Shown piece after piece: positions 16,572 through 23,403 of a stretch of 40,768 nucleotides of DNA. The translations under genes and the position numbers were made by a program. Source of the stretch: a virus; the IMG/VR virus record IMGVR_UViG_3300033553_000176, positions 1 to 40,768 of that record, one strand, 5' to 3'. Position 1 is the first letter of the stretch; every line of letters begins with the position of its first letter. Under the pieces are notes generated by a model. It ran no database searches, was not told where the DNA came from, and saw only the letters and a program-made list of their open reading frames with translations.

Positions 16572-17091
16572 CCGAAACCCAGCAGACCTCCACCCCGAAC
16601 TCGAAAAACGGTGGGAGTGGATGCAGGACGAGTGGAAGCGCCGCTACCCAGACGCGCCTCAACCCTTCCTGACGTGCACCCACAGGCCGGCCAGTGAACA
16701 GCAAGCCCTCGTCGACGAGGGCAAGAGTCGCGCGTTGCCGATGCGGTCCTTGCATAACTTCCTGCCCGCCTACGCGTTCGACGTCGCGTTCCTGCGGCCC
16801 GACGGTGGCGTCACGTGGGACTTCCACTGGTTCGAGAAGTGGGGCGAGCTCGCCGAGGAGATCGGTCTTGTCTGGGGCGGCCGGTGGGGACACCTGGTCG
16901 ACGGTCCGCACGTCCAGTTGGATATCGACTGGCGCGTCGCCCAGGCTGGCGTCATCCCGCCCCTACCGCCCTTGCCATCGAGACACCCCCGCGTACCGCT
17001 CTACAGCGAGTCAAACGAGCTGCTGGGGGAGGTGACCATCGTCGACGGTCGGAAGGCATACCTGAGTGACGAAGTAAGGGCGCGCCTGTGA
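16564..17091 (+). CDS. Endolysin, M15 family peptidase (VanY/L-Ala-D-Glu type)
   Basis: A 175-residue protein. It shows the M15 zinc motif SxHxxxxAxD variant (S62, H64, then A71-F72-D73) and the second site DGPHVQLD (D113, H116), the same layout as phage T5-type and VanY-type peptidases. It should cut peptidoglycan crosslinks or stems. A C-terminal part (120-175) has no clear wall-binding repeat. It overlaps the previous gene and lies before the holin. No signal peptide, so holin release is expected. Confidence 0.88.
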   Translation: MPSRNPADLHPELEKRWEWMQDEWKRRYPDAPQPFLTCTHRPASEQQALVDEGKSRALPMRSLHNFLPAYAFDVAFLRPDGGVTWDFHWFEKWGELAEEIGLVWGGRWGHLVDGPHVQLDIDWRVAQAGVIPPLPPLPSRHPRVPLYSESNELLGEVTIVDGRKAYLSDEVRARL

Positions 17092-17174
17092 CCCGGTGGC
17101 ACCCCGGAGCGAGCTGGTGGAGGGCCTTCATCCAGAGGCGCCACATGCGCCGGATACGGAGGGACGGACGGTGA
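17088..17174 (+). CDS. Possible micro-ORF between endolysin and zinc-ribbon genes
   Basis: A 28-residue frame from a GTG in GTGA overlap with the endolysin stop; its own stop overlaps the next GTG (GTGA). It is Trp/Arg rich (WHPGASWWRAFIQRRHMRRIRR) and could be an amphipathic basic peptide. The coupling pattern supports it, but it may only be spacer sequence. Confidence 0.3.
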   Translation: MTRWHPGASWWRAFIQRRHMRRIRRDGR

Positions 17175-17428
17175 AAAGCGCCAAGGTCGTGTGGGATCCC
17201 GTCGAGCCGCGCATGGAGTGCCGCGTCTGCGGAGCTCATGTCATTTGGCGCGACGGCCGGAAGCACTGCGGCACGTGCGGGCGGGACCGCGTAGATATGG
17301 AACTCCGGCAAGCCGCGACAGGCCCGCGTAGATGCCATTGCGGCGCTCGCATCATCTACCGCATGGGGCATTACTGGTGCCCGACGTGCGGGTGGGACCC
17401 GAAGGGGGCACGCCATGAACGCGTTTGA
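17171..17428 (+). CDS. Tandem zinc-ribbon protein
   Basis: An 85-residue protein. The GTG at 17171 follows GGAGGG and overlaps the previous stop, so it is preferred to the in-frame upstream ATG at 17096. Two four-cysteine units occur: CRVCG...CGTCG and CHCG...CPTCGWD, each CxxC or CxC with spacing near 14. Small zinc ribbons bind nucleic acid or protein; no enzymatic domain. It lies among lysis genes; its job is unknown. Confidence 0.62.
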   Translation: MKSAKVVWDPVEPRMECRVCGAHVIWRDGRKHCGTCGRDRVDMELRQAATGPRRCHCGARIIYRMGHYWCPTCGWDPKGARHERV

Positions 17429-17624
17429 ACAGGTTCTGACGGACCAGAAGGATTACGTCACGCAACTCTTGACGCAGGCGGAAGCGCGGGAAGCAAGAGT
17501 GGATGCGGACCTTGTGGAGTTGCGGGCGTCGAAACTTCGGTCGAAGGAACGCGTCGCAGAATTGCGAACGGCGCTAGCTGCAATTGAACTGGATTTGGAA
17601 CGGGAAGCAATCAACAACCTGTGA
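17415..17624 (+). CDS. Small coiled-coil protein
   Basis: A 69-residue, all-helical, acidic protein (QAEAREARVDADLVELRASKLRSKERVAELRTALA) that overlaps the zinc-ribbon gene end by 14 bases. A long continuous coiled coil without Pro or Gly. No signal or membrane segment. Unknown function. Confidence 0.55.
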   Translation: MNAFEQVLTDQKDYVTQLLTQAEAREARVDADLVELRASKLRSKERVAELRTALAAIELDLEREAINNL

Positions 17625-17639
17625 GGAGGTGATCCACCT
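17625..17639 (+). promoter_or_regulatory. Extended Shine-Dalgarno match that can fold on itself
   Basis: GGAGGTGATCCA starts right after the stop at 17622-17624 and is complementary to 12 bases of the conserved 16S rRNA 3' end. AGGTG (17627-17631) and CACCT (17635-17639) can pair across ATC. No credible start codon follows at RBS spacing. Confidence 0.4.
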
Positions 17640-17726
17640 ATCGCGCGGCGCGGGCTAGCCCCCCGCTGACACCGCCGCTGGAAGGCTGGTGATGCTCCTG
17701 TTTATAGCGAACTTACGCCACTTTAT

Positions 17727-17750
17727 GCCGCTTTTCACGGGCGGCCTTTT
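17727..17750 (+). terminator. Weak terminator before the holin gene
   Basis: GCCGC (17727-17731) pairs with GCGGC (17741-17745), followed by CTTTT. It would leave the holin gene with reduced readthrough, or it may shape the holin leader. Confidence 0.45.
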
Positions 17751-17764
17751 GATTGGAGACCCGC

Positions 17765-18121
17765 ATGAAGAAACTCCTGTGGATGATCCCCCTGCTTGCC
17801 CTCGGTATCGCCCTGGCGCAGCCGGAGACGCTGCCTGAAGCCACGTGGGACCCAGCACAGTGGTTCGGTAGTGCCGCAGCCCTCGCGGCTGTCGTAGCGG
17901 CTGCTGTGGCGTTCCTCAAGCGGAACGTCCTGACAAACCTGGCGGGCTGGCTGACGGTCGGCATGAGCTTCGCGCTTGCCATTGTCGCTGCTGTCGTCGC
18001 GAGCTTCACCAGCATCTACGACGCCGCTCTGATGGAGGCCGTCACGTTCGGTGGTAGCGCGGGCCTGCTCGCGTCCGGCGGTTGGGACGCTTTGCGGGGG
18101 CTGCTCCGCTCGGGGGAGTAG
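17765..18121 (+). CDS. Holin-like membrane protein
   Basis: A 118-residue protein; GGAG at 17755-17758 selects the ATG at 17765 over a TTG at 17753. It has an N-terminal signal-like segment (LLWMIPLLALGIALAQ, 4-19), a second hydrophobic segment (about 36-52, SAAALAAVVAAAVAFL) and a third (about 58-85, WLTVGMSFALAIVAAVVASF), then a short amphipathic end. It lies just after the endolysin group. Holins permeabilise the membrane for the endolysin. Whether the first segment is cleaved cannot be told. Confidence 0.72.
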   Translation: MKKLLWMIPLLALGIALAQPETLPEATWDPAQWFGSAAALAAVVAAAVAFLKRNVLTNLAGWLTVGMSFALAIVAAVVASFTSIYDAALMEAVTFGGSAGLLASGGWDALRGLLRSGE

Positions 18122-18448
18122 ATGCGCCGAGCGGCGGTCTTGACGATCGCGCTGCTGCTCGGCGGAACCGCTCTAGGCTCAGGTAGTTTCTCAGCCAAGA
18201 TTGACGTGACCGCCCTCGAGGTGGACATGAATCTTGAGCAGAGCGTAGCTGAGTGGAACGGCTGGACAATCTACGCCGGCAGCGGGTTTGCCGTGTCCCG
18301 CGAGGGCGTCGAACGGCTGGCGCCCTACTCGATGGCCTGCAAGGGCTGGGACGCCTTCATCGCGTATGCCGAGGTGTGCACCGAACTGCGGGCGCCCATC
18401 ATCGGGCCGGGCAGCATACTCCGCGTGTACTTCTCGGCGGTCTGGTAA
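18122..18448 (+). CDS. Exported small protein in lysis region
   Basis: A 108-residue protein that starts directly after the holin stop. It has a clear signal peptide (RRAAVLTIALLLGGTALGSG, about 2-21). The mature part is small with two Cys (CKGWDAF and CTELRAP). It may be a spanin-like or superinfection-type protein, but no lipobox or long coiled coil is seen, so it is not a classical spanin. Function unknown. Confidence 0.55.
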   Translation: MRRAAVLTIALLLGGTALGSGSFSAKIDVTALEVDMNLEQSVAEWNGWTIYAGSGFAVSREGVERLAPYSMACKGWDAFIAYAEVCTELRAPIIGPGSILRVYFSAVW

Positions 18449-18515
18449 CCGTTTCTGATACCGACGGGCTGCACGTAACCCTTTCCGAAGGTACGTAACG
18501 GGTTTAGTCGCGCCT

Positions 18516-18544
18516 GCGATTGTCAACGGTGGGTGCACAATCGC
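18516..18544. repeat. Inverted repeat in intergenic region
   Basis: GCGATTGT (18516-18523) and ACAATCGC (18537-18544) form an 8-bp stem with a 13-base loop. The flanks (GCCTGC and GCAGGC) can extend it with a four-base bulge. It may be an operator or a structured leader. Confidence 0.55.
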
Positions 18545-18570
18545 GCTTGCAGGCAAACGTACATGCAGGC

Positions 18571-18586
18571 ATAACGCAGGCGTTAT
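18571..18586. promoter_or_regulatory. Palindromic operator candidate upstream of promoter
   Basis: ATAACGC-AG-GCGTTAT is a perfect 7+2+7 palindrome that ends 9 bases before the -35 box at 18596. It is a plausible binding site for a dimeric regulator. Three GCAGGC copies lie in the surrounding 40 bases. Confidence 0.45.
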
Positions 18587-18595
18587 ACCCGGCCG

Positions 18596-18624
18596 TTCGC
18601 ACAATGAAGCGTTCGCTCTATAAG
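18596..18624 (+). promoter_or_regulatory. Candidate sigma-70-type promoter
   Basis: TTCGCA (18596-18601), a 17-base spacer, and TATAAG (18619-18624, 5 of 6 to consensus). It points to the genes at 18704-20051. A GC hairpin begins at 18625, so the transcript would begin inside that stem. Confidence 0.5.
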
Positions 18625-18648
18625 CCCCGCCGCTAGTGAAGGGCGGGG
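18625..18648 (+). terminator. GC hairpin (terminator or leader)
   Basis: CCCCGCC (18625-18631) pairs with GGCGGGG (18642-18648), followed by TTATC. It may end transcripts of the holin group or form the 5' leader of the next transcript. The rest of the 255-base gap 18449-18703 shows no gene. Confidence 0.5.
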
Positions 18649-18703
18649 TTATCTACGCACGACCACGTATCACAGCCGCCTCGGCACCCTAGGAGGGAGC
18701 CCC

Positions 18704-18982
18704 GTGGACGACGATGACCGTCAAACGATAGCCCGCATACGCCACCTAATGGACGGTAACGGCGTTCCACCCCTAACCACGCGACTCGACCGGCTCGAAA
18801 GTGGCTATGAGCGGCAAGCTGAAGCCATTGCAAGGCTCGAACGGTACGCGGAGGAAAGCCAACGCAACACAAGCGAACTGTTGGGCGGTTGGAAGGTCGC
18901 GAGGTGGTTCCTAATCGTGTTCACTCCAGCAATCATCGTGTTCAGTTGGTGGGTCGCCAGTAAGTTGCAGGCCATCTCGTGA
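18704..18982 (+). CDS. XhlA-like membrane-anchored coiled-coil protein
   Basis: A 92-residue protein with GTG start and RBS AGGAGGG. Acidic N-terminus, coiled coil (about 20-62, including TTRLDRLESGYERQAEAIARLE), then one C-terminal transmembrane segment (about 66-88, VARWFLIVFTPAIIVFSWWV). This is the layout of haemolysin XhlA-type proteins that act beside holins. It is downstream of its own promoter. Confidence 0.62.
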   Translation: MDDDDRQTIARIRHLMDGNGVPPLTTRLDRLESGYERQAEAIARLERYAEESQRNTSELLGGWKVARWFLIVFTPAIIVFSWWVASKLQAIS

Positions 18983-19197
18983 CGCACATTGAGTTGGATA
19001 CCCACACGTTTGATGATGGCGAGACGAGGGTCTGCCTGTTCTTTGATGAGGTGAACGGTGGGGTGTTGCCCCTGCCAGCTGAGGATGCCGTACTGTTGGC
19101 CGCGCTCCTGAGCGAGAACTTGGATGCGTACGACCAGGTGATCGAGCTTGCGCGCACCATCCTGGGGCTTGGGTATTCGGATGGGATGGACGCGTGA
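18979..19197 (+). CDS. Small acidic protein
   Basis: A 72-residue protein with GTG start overlapping the previous stop. Acidic, with a strand-rich N-terminus (THIELDTHTFDDGETRVCLFFDEV) and a helical end. No recognised motif. Coupled to the metallophosphoesterase gene by a GTGA overlap. Confidence 0.5.
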   Translation: MTHIELDTHTFDDGETRVCLFFDEVNGGVLPLPAEDAVLLAALLSENLDAYDQVIELARTILGLGYSDGMDA

Positions 19198-20051
19198 ACC
19201 CTCACCGCCGCGAGGTCAAAGGTGACAGTCTGGTCGTGACGTTCGACGGGGTGGGTGCAGGGTGGGAGCAGTGGATTCTCGTCACGTCAGACCGGCATTG
19301 GGATTCCAAGCACTCAGATCGCGCCATGCAAAAGAGGCACCTTGACGAAGCTGTCGAGCGGGACGCGTTGGTCATGGACCTCGGGGATCTGTTCGACGGA
19401 ATGCAGGGGCGGAACGACCGGCGGGGTGACAAGTCCAGCCTCCGCCCGGAGCACCAGACGGCGGACTATTTCACGAGCCTGGTCGATACGGCGACCGAGT
19501 GGTTCGCACCGTACGCCGAGAACATCATCATGCTCGGCACAGGGAATCACGAGTCGGCCATCGTTAGGCATAACGAGATCAACCTGACGTGGCACCTGGC
19601 TCGCCAGTTGAATGCCATGCACGGCGGGGATATTCACCAGGGTCGCTACAGTGGCTATGTCAAGTGTCAATTCAGGGCGCCGGGGCCGAGAACCTACCGC
19701 CCATCCATCCTCGCGTATTACCACCACGGGAGTGGCGGGGCGAGCCCCGTGACGAAAGGCGTGATCGGAACGAACCGCAGGGCCGTGTTCCTGCCCGACC
19801 CGCACGTCGTCCTGACGGGGCATTCCCACCAAACGTGGCAAGTCCCCATCACGCGCGAACGTGTGAACGACGGGGGCGCCGTGTTCATGGATACGCAAAT
19901 GCACATATCAGTGCCGAGCTACAAGATGGAACCTCGGCGTGAGGGGTACGCAGCTGAGAAGGGGTACGCCCCGACGGAGAAGGGCGCCATCTGGTGGCGT
20001 TTGTACTACCGGGCGATGGCGGTTCATAGCGAGTGGACGTGGGCTAGATAG
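19194..20051 (+). CDS. Metallophosphoesterase
   Basis: A 285-residue protein with GTG start. It has the family motifs SDRHWDS (D-x-H), GDLFDGM (GDxxDG), GTGNHES (GNHE) and VVLTGHSHQTW (GHxH), all in the expected order, so the di-metal site seems intact. It could act on nucleic acid ends, nucleotides or phosphoproteins. It is the last rightward gene before a convergent leftward operon. Confidence 0.85.
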   Translation: MNPHRREVKGDSLVVTFDGVGAGWEQWILVTSDRHWDSKHSDRAMQKRHLDEAVERDALVMDLGDLFDGMQGRNDRRGDKSSLRPEHQTADYFTSLVDTATEWFAPYAENIIMLGTGNHESAIVRHNEINLTWHLARQLNAMHGGDIHQGRYSGYVKCQFRAPGPRTYRPSILAYYHHGSGGASPVTKGVIGTNRRAVFLPDPHVVLTGHSHQTWQVPITRERVNDGGAVFMDTQMHISVPSYKMEPRREGYAAEKGYAPTEKGAIWWRLYYRAMAVHSEWTWAR

Positions 20052-20121
20052 CGTCCTGCACGTGGTATCCTGCGTGTGCTTGGTAGGTGGCGTGACGGAT
20101 GCCCAGGGTCCCCAAGCGAAT

Positions 20122-20150
20122 GCGCCCCATCTTGACGTGGGGCGCTCTAC
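20122..20150. terminator. Convergent-region terminator
   Basis: GCGCCCCA (20122-20129) and TGGGGCGC (20138-20145) form an 8-bp stem with TCTAC after it. It lies between rightward genes ending at 20051 and leftward genes ending at 20247 and could stop both. A second small stem (CTACA/TGTAG, 20147-20159) follows. The rest of 20052-20246 shows no gene. Confidence 0.6.
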
Positions 20151-20246
20151 ATTGTGTAGCGCCTCGCGTGGAGGTTCTGTGCGGGAACCGGAGCGAGGCG
20201 CAGGGCGAGGGTAGCAGGACGGCAGGGCAGGGCGATGGGCAGGAGC

Positions 20247-20369
20247 CTAGAGCCTCGCGGCCATCCAGTCGAGCATCCGTCGGATCGCGCGGATGAAGGG
20301 CGCGGCGGCGACGATCTGCGCGCGTCGTAGCCGGCGACCGGCCGCTTCCAAGGTGTCGGTGCGCCTCAT
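20247..20369 (-). CDS. Small basic protein at the end of the leftward operon
   Basis: A 40-residue frame, strongly basic (RRTDTLEAAGRRLRRAQ, FIRAIRRMLDW). It ends at TAG (20247-20249). An AGGA lies 8 bases before the ATG. Between it and the upstream gene is only an 8-codon frame that overlaps both. It is likely a real coupled micro-gene but could be spacer. Confidence 0.4.
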   Translation of the reverse strand: MRRTDTLEAAGRRLRRAQIVAAAPFIRAIRRMLDWMAARL

Positions 20370-20388
20370 GCCGCCCATCCTACGTCAG

Positions 20389-20664
20389 TCATGCTGCGTC
20401 CTTGTCAAGCGCCGCATCGACAACCTCTCGAACGTCTCGCCTGAGGTACCGCTGGTCTCGCGCCATGACCGCGACTCGCTCCAGCGCCGAGCGAAGCTCG
20501 TCGATCTCCGTCAGCAACTCCAGCACCACGCTGGGCGGAGTTTGCGCGATGAACTCGGCAGCCTCCGACCCCAAAAGCCATCGCAGGTCGTCAGGGTCGT
20601 ACCAGTGCCCGTCGGCTTCCTGGTGGGCATCTCGCGCTGCGGTAGCCAACTCCTCCCGCGTCAT
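20389..20664 (-). CDS. Small acidic helical protein
   Basis: A 91-residue protein in ATGA overlap with the upstream gene. Acidic and mainly helical (LATAARDAHQEADGHWYDPDDL, VVLELLTEIDELRSALERVA). No membrane or zinc motif. Part of the coupled leftward chain. Function unknown. Confidence 0.58.
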   Translation of the reverse strand: MTREELATAARDAHQEADGHWYDPDDLRWLLGSEAAEFIAQTPPSVVLELLTEIDELRSALERVAVMARDQRYLRRDVREVVDAALDKDAA

Positions 20665-21080
20665 GCTTCGTCCTTGGCTTGCAGCTCGTCTCGCAACTTG
20701 TACAGGATGCGCAGGCCGTACCCGTCGTCGCTAACGCCGGAGAAGCGGTGCGAATCGTCGATCGCTTCATCCAAGTCCCGCCGAATCACGATCCTCGTAT
20801 CCTCACTCAGGTGCTGCCACGCGTCGCGCAAGTGGTCGCACGTCATCTCCAGGGCGTAACTGCGGCGATAGAAGCCATAGCGAACTGACTGTATGACGAC
20901 CCACTCGGGTACGCGAAGGCCGTCAGCCTGGTTGCGTTCGAGCTTCGCGACGTACCGCCGAAGGCTGTTGACGGCTCGCGACGCGTCGAAGGTTTGGCCG
21001 TCGCCCCACTGCCACTCTTGGCCACGGAAGAACACCTCGAGGTCGTTCATGTGCTTCGCGACGGCAGGCGGGCGGCTCAC
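20661..21080 (-). CDS. Hypothetical protein, leftward early operon
   Basis: A 139-residue mixed helical protein with many charged residues and a Trp-rich N-terminus (FFRGQEWQWGDGQTFD). It overlaps both neighbours. No family recognised. The end (QAKDEA) fits the embedded ribosome site of the next gene. Confidence 0.6.
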   Translation of the reverse strand: MSRPPAVAKHMNDLEVFFRGQEWQWGDGQTFDASRAVNSLRRYVAKLERNQADGLRVPEWVVIQSVRYGFYRRSYALEMTCDHLRDAWQHLSEDTRIVIRRDLDEAIDDSHRFSGVSDDGYGLRILYKLRDELQAKDEA

Positions 21081-21307
21081 GCTTCCTCCTCGTCGACGAA
21101 CATGCCGCCTTGCTCATGCAAAGCACTCAGTGCATCCTGCACCGCCGCGTAGGCGCGAGGGATACCGATGGATTCCAGGTACTCGTCACTCCAGCCGGTC
21201 TGCATGTTGGCAAGCGTCGTCCACTTGGCGCAGGCAAGCGTCAGGGTGGTCAGGGTCTTCCGGGAGACGGCCACGGTGTCCGCCTGGTCGTACTCGAACG
21301 TGCTCAT
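21077..21307 (-). CDS. Hypothetical small protein, leftward early operon
   Basis: A 76-residue acidic protein, helical (SRKTLTTLTLACAKWTT, AVQDALSALHEQ). The tail FVDEEEA is imposed by the GAGGAGGAAGC ribosome site of the next gene. Unrecognised. Confidence 0.58.
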   Translation of the reverse strand: MSTFEYDQADTVAVSRKTLTTLTLACAKWTTLANMQTGWSDEYLESIGIPRAYAAVQDALSALHEQGGMFVDEEEA

Positions 21308-21576
21308 GCTTCCTCCTCGTCAAGTTGGAAGGCGGCGCGGATGCGGGCTGCCAACTTGTGCCGGTGCGACCAGCCGGATGACTCCACAATCCTGACGGCT
21401 TCACGAATGTCGCGGGTCAACTGGTCATCAGGCGGGACGAGAGCCTTGTCCTCTTGGATTACGTGGCGAATGCGCGGACCGATAATGCCCTCATATGGAT
21501 CGCCGGGCCACAAGTGCCTCACCGTCAACTCGTCCACTCTCGGGTCGTCTACCCACACGACCACGGGACGCCTCAT
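21304..21576 (-). CDS. Small paralogous protein (RPVVVWVDDP family)
   Basis: A 90-residue protein that opens RRPVVVWVDDP and has PPDDQLTRDIR in the middle, ending FQLDEEEA. It is clearly related to the protein at 29984-30268 in the rightward operon, which has KRPVIVWVDDP and PPDDQLTHDIR at the same places. No known domain. The pair in opposing operons suggests duplication and translocation. It is coupled to its neighbours by ATGA overlaps. Confidence 0.65.
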   Translation of the reverse strand: MRRPVVVWVDDPRVDELTVRHLWPGDPYEGIIGPRIRHVIQEDKALVPPDDQLTRDIREAVRIVESSGWSHRHKLAARIRAAFQLDEEEA

Positions 21577-21854
21577 GCTTCCTCCTTCACCGCAGCGAGG
21601 GCGTTCTCTGCGGCGTAGATGACCTCGTCGGCATCCCTCACCGGCTTGCCTGCCAGCGTGGCCTTGTAGCAGGCCGTGATGCGGCGGAGGTTGACTCCCA
21701 GGTCCTCTCGTTGCGCCACGGCCTCGTCACGCTCGCGAATCAGGTCCGACACCATGAGGGCAGACCGCGTAGGGACACTCACGACAGGTCGGCCCTTCCG
21801 TTGGCCTTCCTCCGCCGCCCAAGTGATGAGTGCGTACTCAGCCCTTTCGCTCAT
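21573..21854 (-). CDS. Hypothetical small protein, leftward early operon
   Basis: A 93-residue protein; the ATG at 21852-21854 overlaps the upstream stop (ATGA) and is preferred over earlier in-frame starts that lie within the neighbour. Helical and charged (LIRERDEAVAQREDLGVNLRRI). No family recognised. Confidence 0.58.
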   Translation of the reverse strand: MSERAEYALITWAAEEGQRKGRPVVSVPTRSALMVSDLIRERDEAVAQREDLGVNLRRITACYKATLAGKPVRDADEVIYAAENALAAVKEEA

Positions 21855-22138
21855 GTTTCCTCCTCCAACACGGCGAGGGCGGCGAGGCAAATGGCGTGCG
21901 GTGCAGTGCTGGCGTTGGCGCCGCGCTCCTGGTCGCCCGTAGACACGCTCACGTGCCAACCGTCCCCAACGCCAACCATGAGGTTGACCCACCCATCGGG
22001 GTGCAGGTCGCGCAACCGCTCGACGACTCGCCATGCGCTCGAAATGTTCGTGCTGTACCCGGGTCTGACCGCAGGCAGCCGCTTGTCGCCCATGACCTCT
22101 TCCGCGATCAACGCGTCGAGTTCACGTCCCGGCCTCAT
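21851..22138 (-). CDS. Phage ABA sandwich domain protein
   Basis: A 95-residue protein starting MRPGRELDALIAEEVMG. The pattern YSTNISSAWRVVERL, WVNLMVGVGDGWHVSV, and PHAICLAALAVL is that of the phage ABA sandwich domain family, small alpha-beta proteins of unknown function found in many phages. The ATG overlaps the upstream stop. Confidence 0.75.
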   Translation of the reverse strand: MRPGRELDALIAEEVMGDKRLPAVRPGYSTNISSAWRVVERLRDLHPDGWVNLMVGVGDGWHVSVSTGDQERGANASTAPHAICLAALAVLEEET

Positions 22139-22317
22139 GCTTCGCCCGCCCACTCGACCAGGTCGTGCGGCCACAAGCCCGCCGCATCCAACACGCGAGC
22201 CGCAGCCGCGTGGTCAGCCCGCCTAGACAAGTCGAGGGCCTTCCGCAGCGCCTCGGCCCGCGTCATGACCACGCCGAACACGGCGACGTGACGCTTCTCC
22301 ACGGTGGCGCTACGCAT
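22135..22317 (-). CDS. Small helical protein, leftward early operon
   Basis: A 60-residue protein. GAGG 6 bases before the ATG at 22315-22317 supports this start; an internal ATG at 22264-22266 gives a 43-residue form. The helical part reads TRAEALRKALDLSRRADHAAAARVLDAAG. Function unknown. Confidence 0.5.
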   Translation of the reverse strand: MRSATVEKRHVAVFGVVMTRAEALRKALDLSRRADHAAAARVLDAAGLWPHDLVEWAGEA

Positions 22318-22690
22318 CGCCGGCCTCGACCCGCTCGGTCTGCTCGACAGCCAGCAGGCCCTCGTGGATCACTCCCGCCAGGCCGTCGAGACTCATGGTC
22401 GAGAGGGCATCGTCCATTTCAGCTGTGATGTGCGGCGCCAGCAGACGACGAATCTCGTCGATCGGTTCAGGATCGAACGGTGGCGTGTAGTCCGTGTTCA
22501 GCGACCACTCGGCGTCCTCATCGAAGTCCATGCCGGCCTTCGACAGTTGCGCGACTGGCATGGACTCCTTGTCGAGCAAGTCCACCGGCGTGCAGATCGC
22601 CAGGCCGAGGGAATGGAGGTACGACTGGAGGAGCTCGGCGTGGCGGAGGGCTTCGCGGATCTTCGGTCCGGCGTCCTTGGTGATGATCAT
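22310..22690 (-). CDS. Hypothetical protein downstream of MBL-fold gene
   Basis: A 126-residue acidic protein; ATG at 22688-22690 overlaps the upstream stop. Helical N-terminus (KIREALRHAELLQSYLHSLGLAIC) and acidic middle (DFDEDAEWSLNTDY). Unrecognised. Coupled to the recombination genes, so expressed early. Confidence 0.58.
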   Translation of the reverse strand: MIITKDAGPKIREALRHAELLQSYLHSLGLAICTPVDLLDKESMPVAQLSKAGMDFDEDAEWSLNTDYTPPFDPEPIDEIRRLLAPHITAEMDDALSTMSLDGLAGVIHEGLLAVEQTERVEAGDA

Positions 22691-23403
22691 GCTGGCGCTC
22701 CTTGGCGGTCGGCGACGTAGACGGGCTTGCCGGTGGCCCTGGCCACCAGGTCCCGGAACTGCTCGGCGTGGCTGTTTCCGTCGCTCAGGTGAAGCAGGTG
22801 AATCTCCTCGACCTTCGACAGGTCGTTTGCCTGCAGCAGCTCCACAGCCCGCTCGATCGACATGTGTGACCCAAGGACGCGATGCATGTGCGCCCTCGGG
22901 ATGCTGCCGTTCTCGACGTTCTCGCGGAGGATCCGCTCGCTGTAGTTCGTTTCGAGCAGGATCCTCGTAAGGCCAGCGAAGCGGTAGGGCGAGAAGCCGC
23001 TGTCGGTGAGGTACAGCACGCGATCGGGGCCGCGTGCGATCAGGAAGCCCAACGGCTCGGCGGCGTCGTGCCGCACGTCGAACGGCATGACCTTCCAGTT
23101 GCCGACGACGAACGGCACGCGAGCCTCGACGCTCTTCGCGCGGTGCGAGTCGACGCCAAGCTGTTGCCATGTGGGCTCGCTGGCGTAGCAGTCCACGCCG
23201 GCACGCATGACCTGCTTCACGCTCCGCGCGTGGTCTCCGTGCTCGTGAGAAAGGAGGCACCCGTCGAGCTGAGAGACGCGGTGCTTCAAGCCGCGCTGCA
23301 GATCCGCGTACCTGATGCCGGCCTCCAACAGGAGGGTGCTGCCGCCCTCGTGAAGGGCGACAGCATTCCCAGCGCTCGAACTGGCGAGCACCTGAACGTC
23401 CAT
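22687..23403 (-). CDS. MBL-fold metallohydrolase (YycJ/WalJ-like)
   Basis: A 238-residue protein with SSSAGNA near the start, LSHEHGDHA (H53, H55, D57, H58) as the core metal site, LTDSGFS around residue 131, and further conserved His (HRVLGSHMS). This is the metallo-beta-lactamase fold of the YycJ group of nucleases/phosphodiesterases. It is coupled to RecT on one side. In phages a MBL gene often sits beside RecT; it may supply nuclease activity. Substrate inferred, not seen. Confidence 0.85.
   Translation of the reverse strand: MDVQVLASSSAGNAVALHEGGSTLLLEAGIRYADLQRGLKHRVSQLDGCLLSHEHGDHARSVKQVMRAGVDCYASEPTWQQLGVDSHRAKSVEARVPFVVGNWKVMPFDVRHDAAEPLGFLIARGPDRVLYLTDSGFSPYRFAGLTRILLETNYSERILRENVENGSIPRAHMHRVLGSHMSIERAVELLQANDLSKVEEIHLLHLSDGNSHAEQFRDLVARATGKPVYVADRQGAPA

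Noticed and set aside
17692-17838. Short hydrophobic frame starting before the holin gene
   Set aside because: It has a GGAAGG site but crosses the weak terminator and then reads the holin gene out of frame into Pro-rich text.
20099-20296. Forward frame in the convergent region
   Set aside because: It crosses the terminator stem and the small reverse gene, with no ribosome site.
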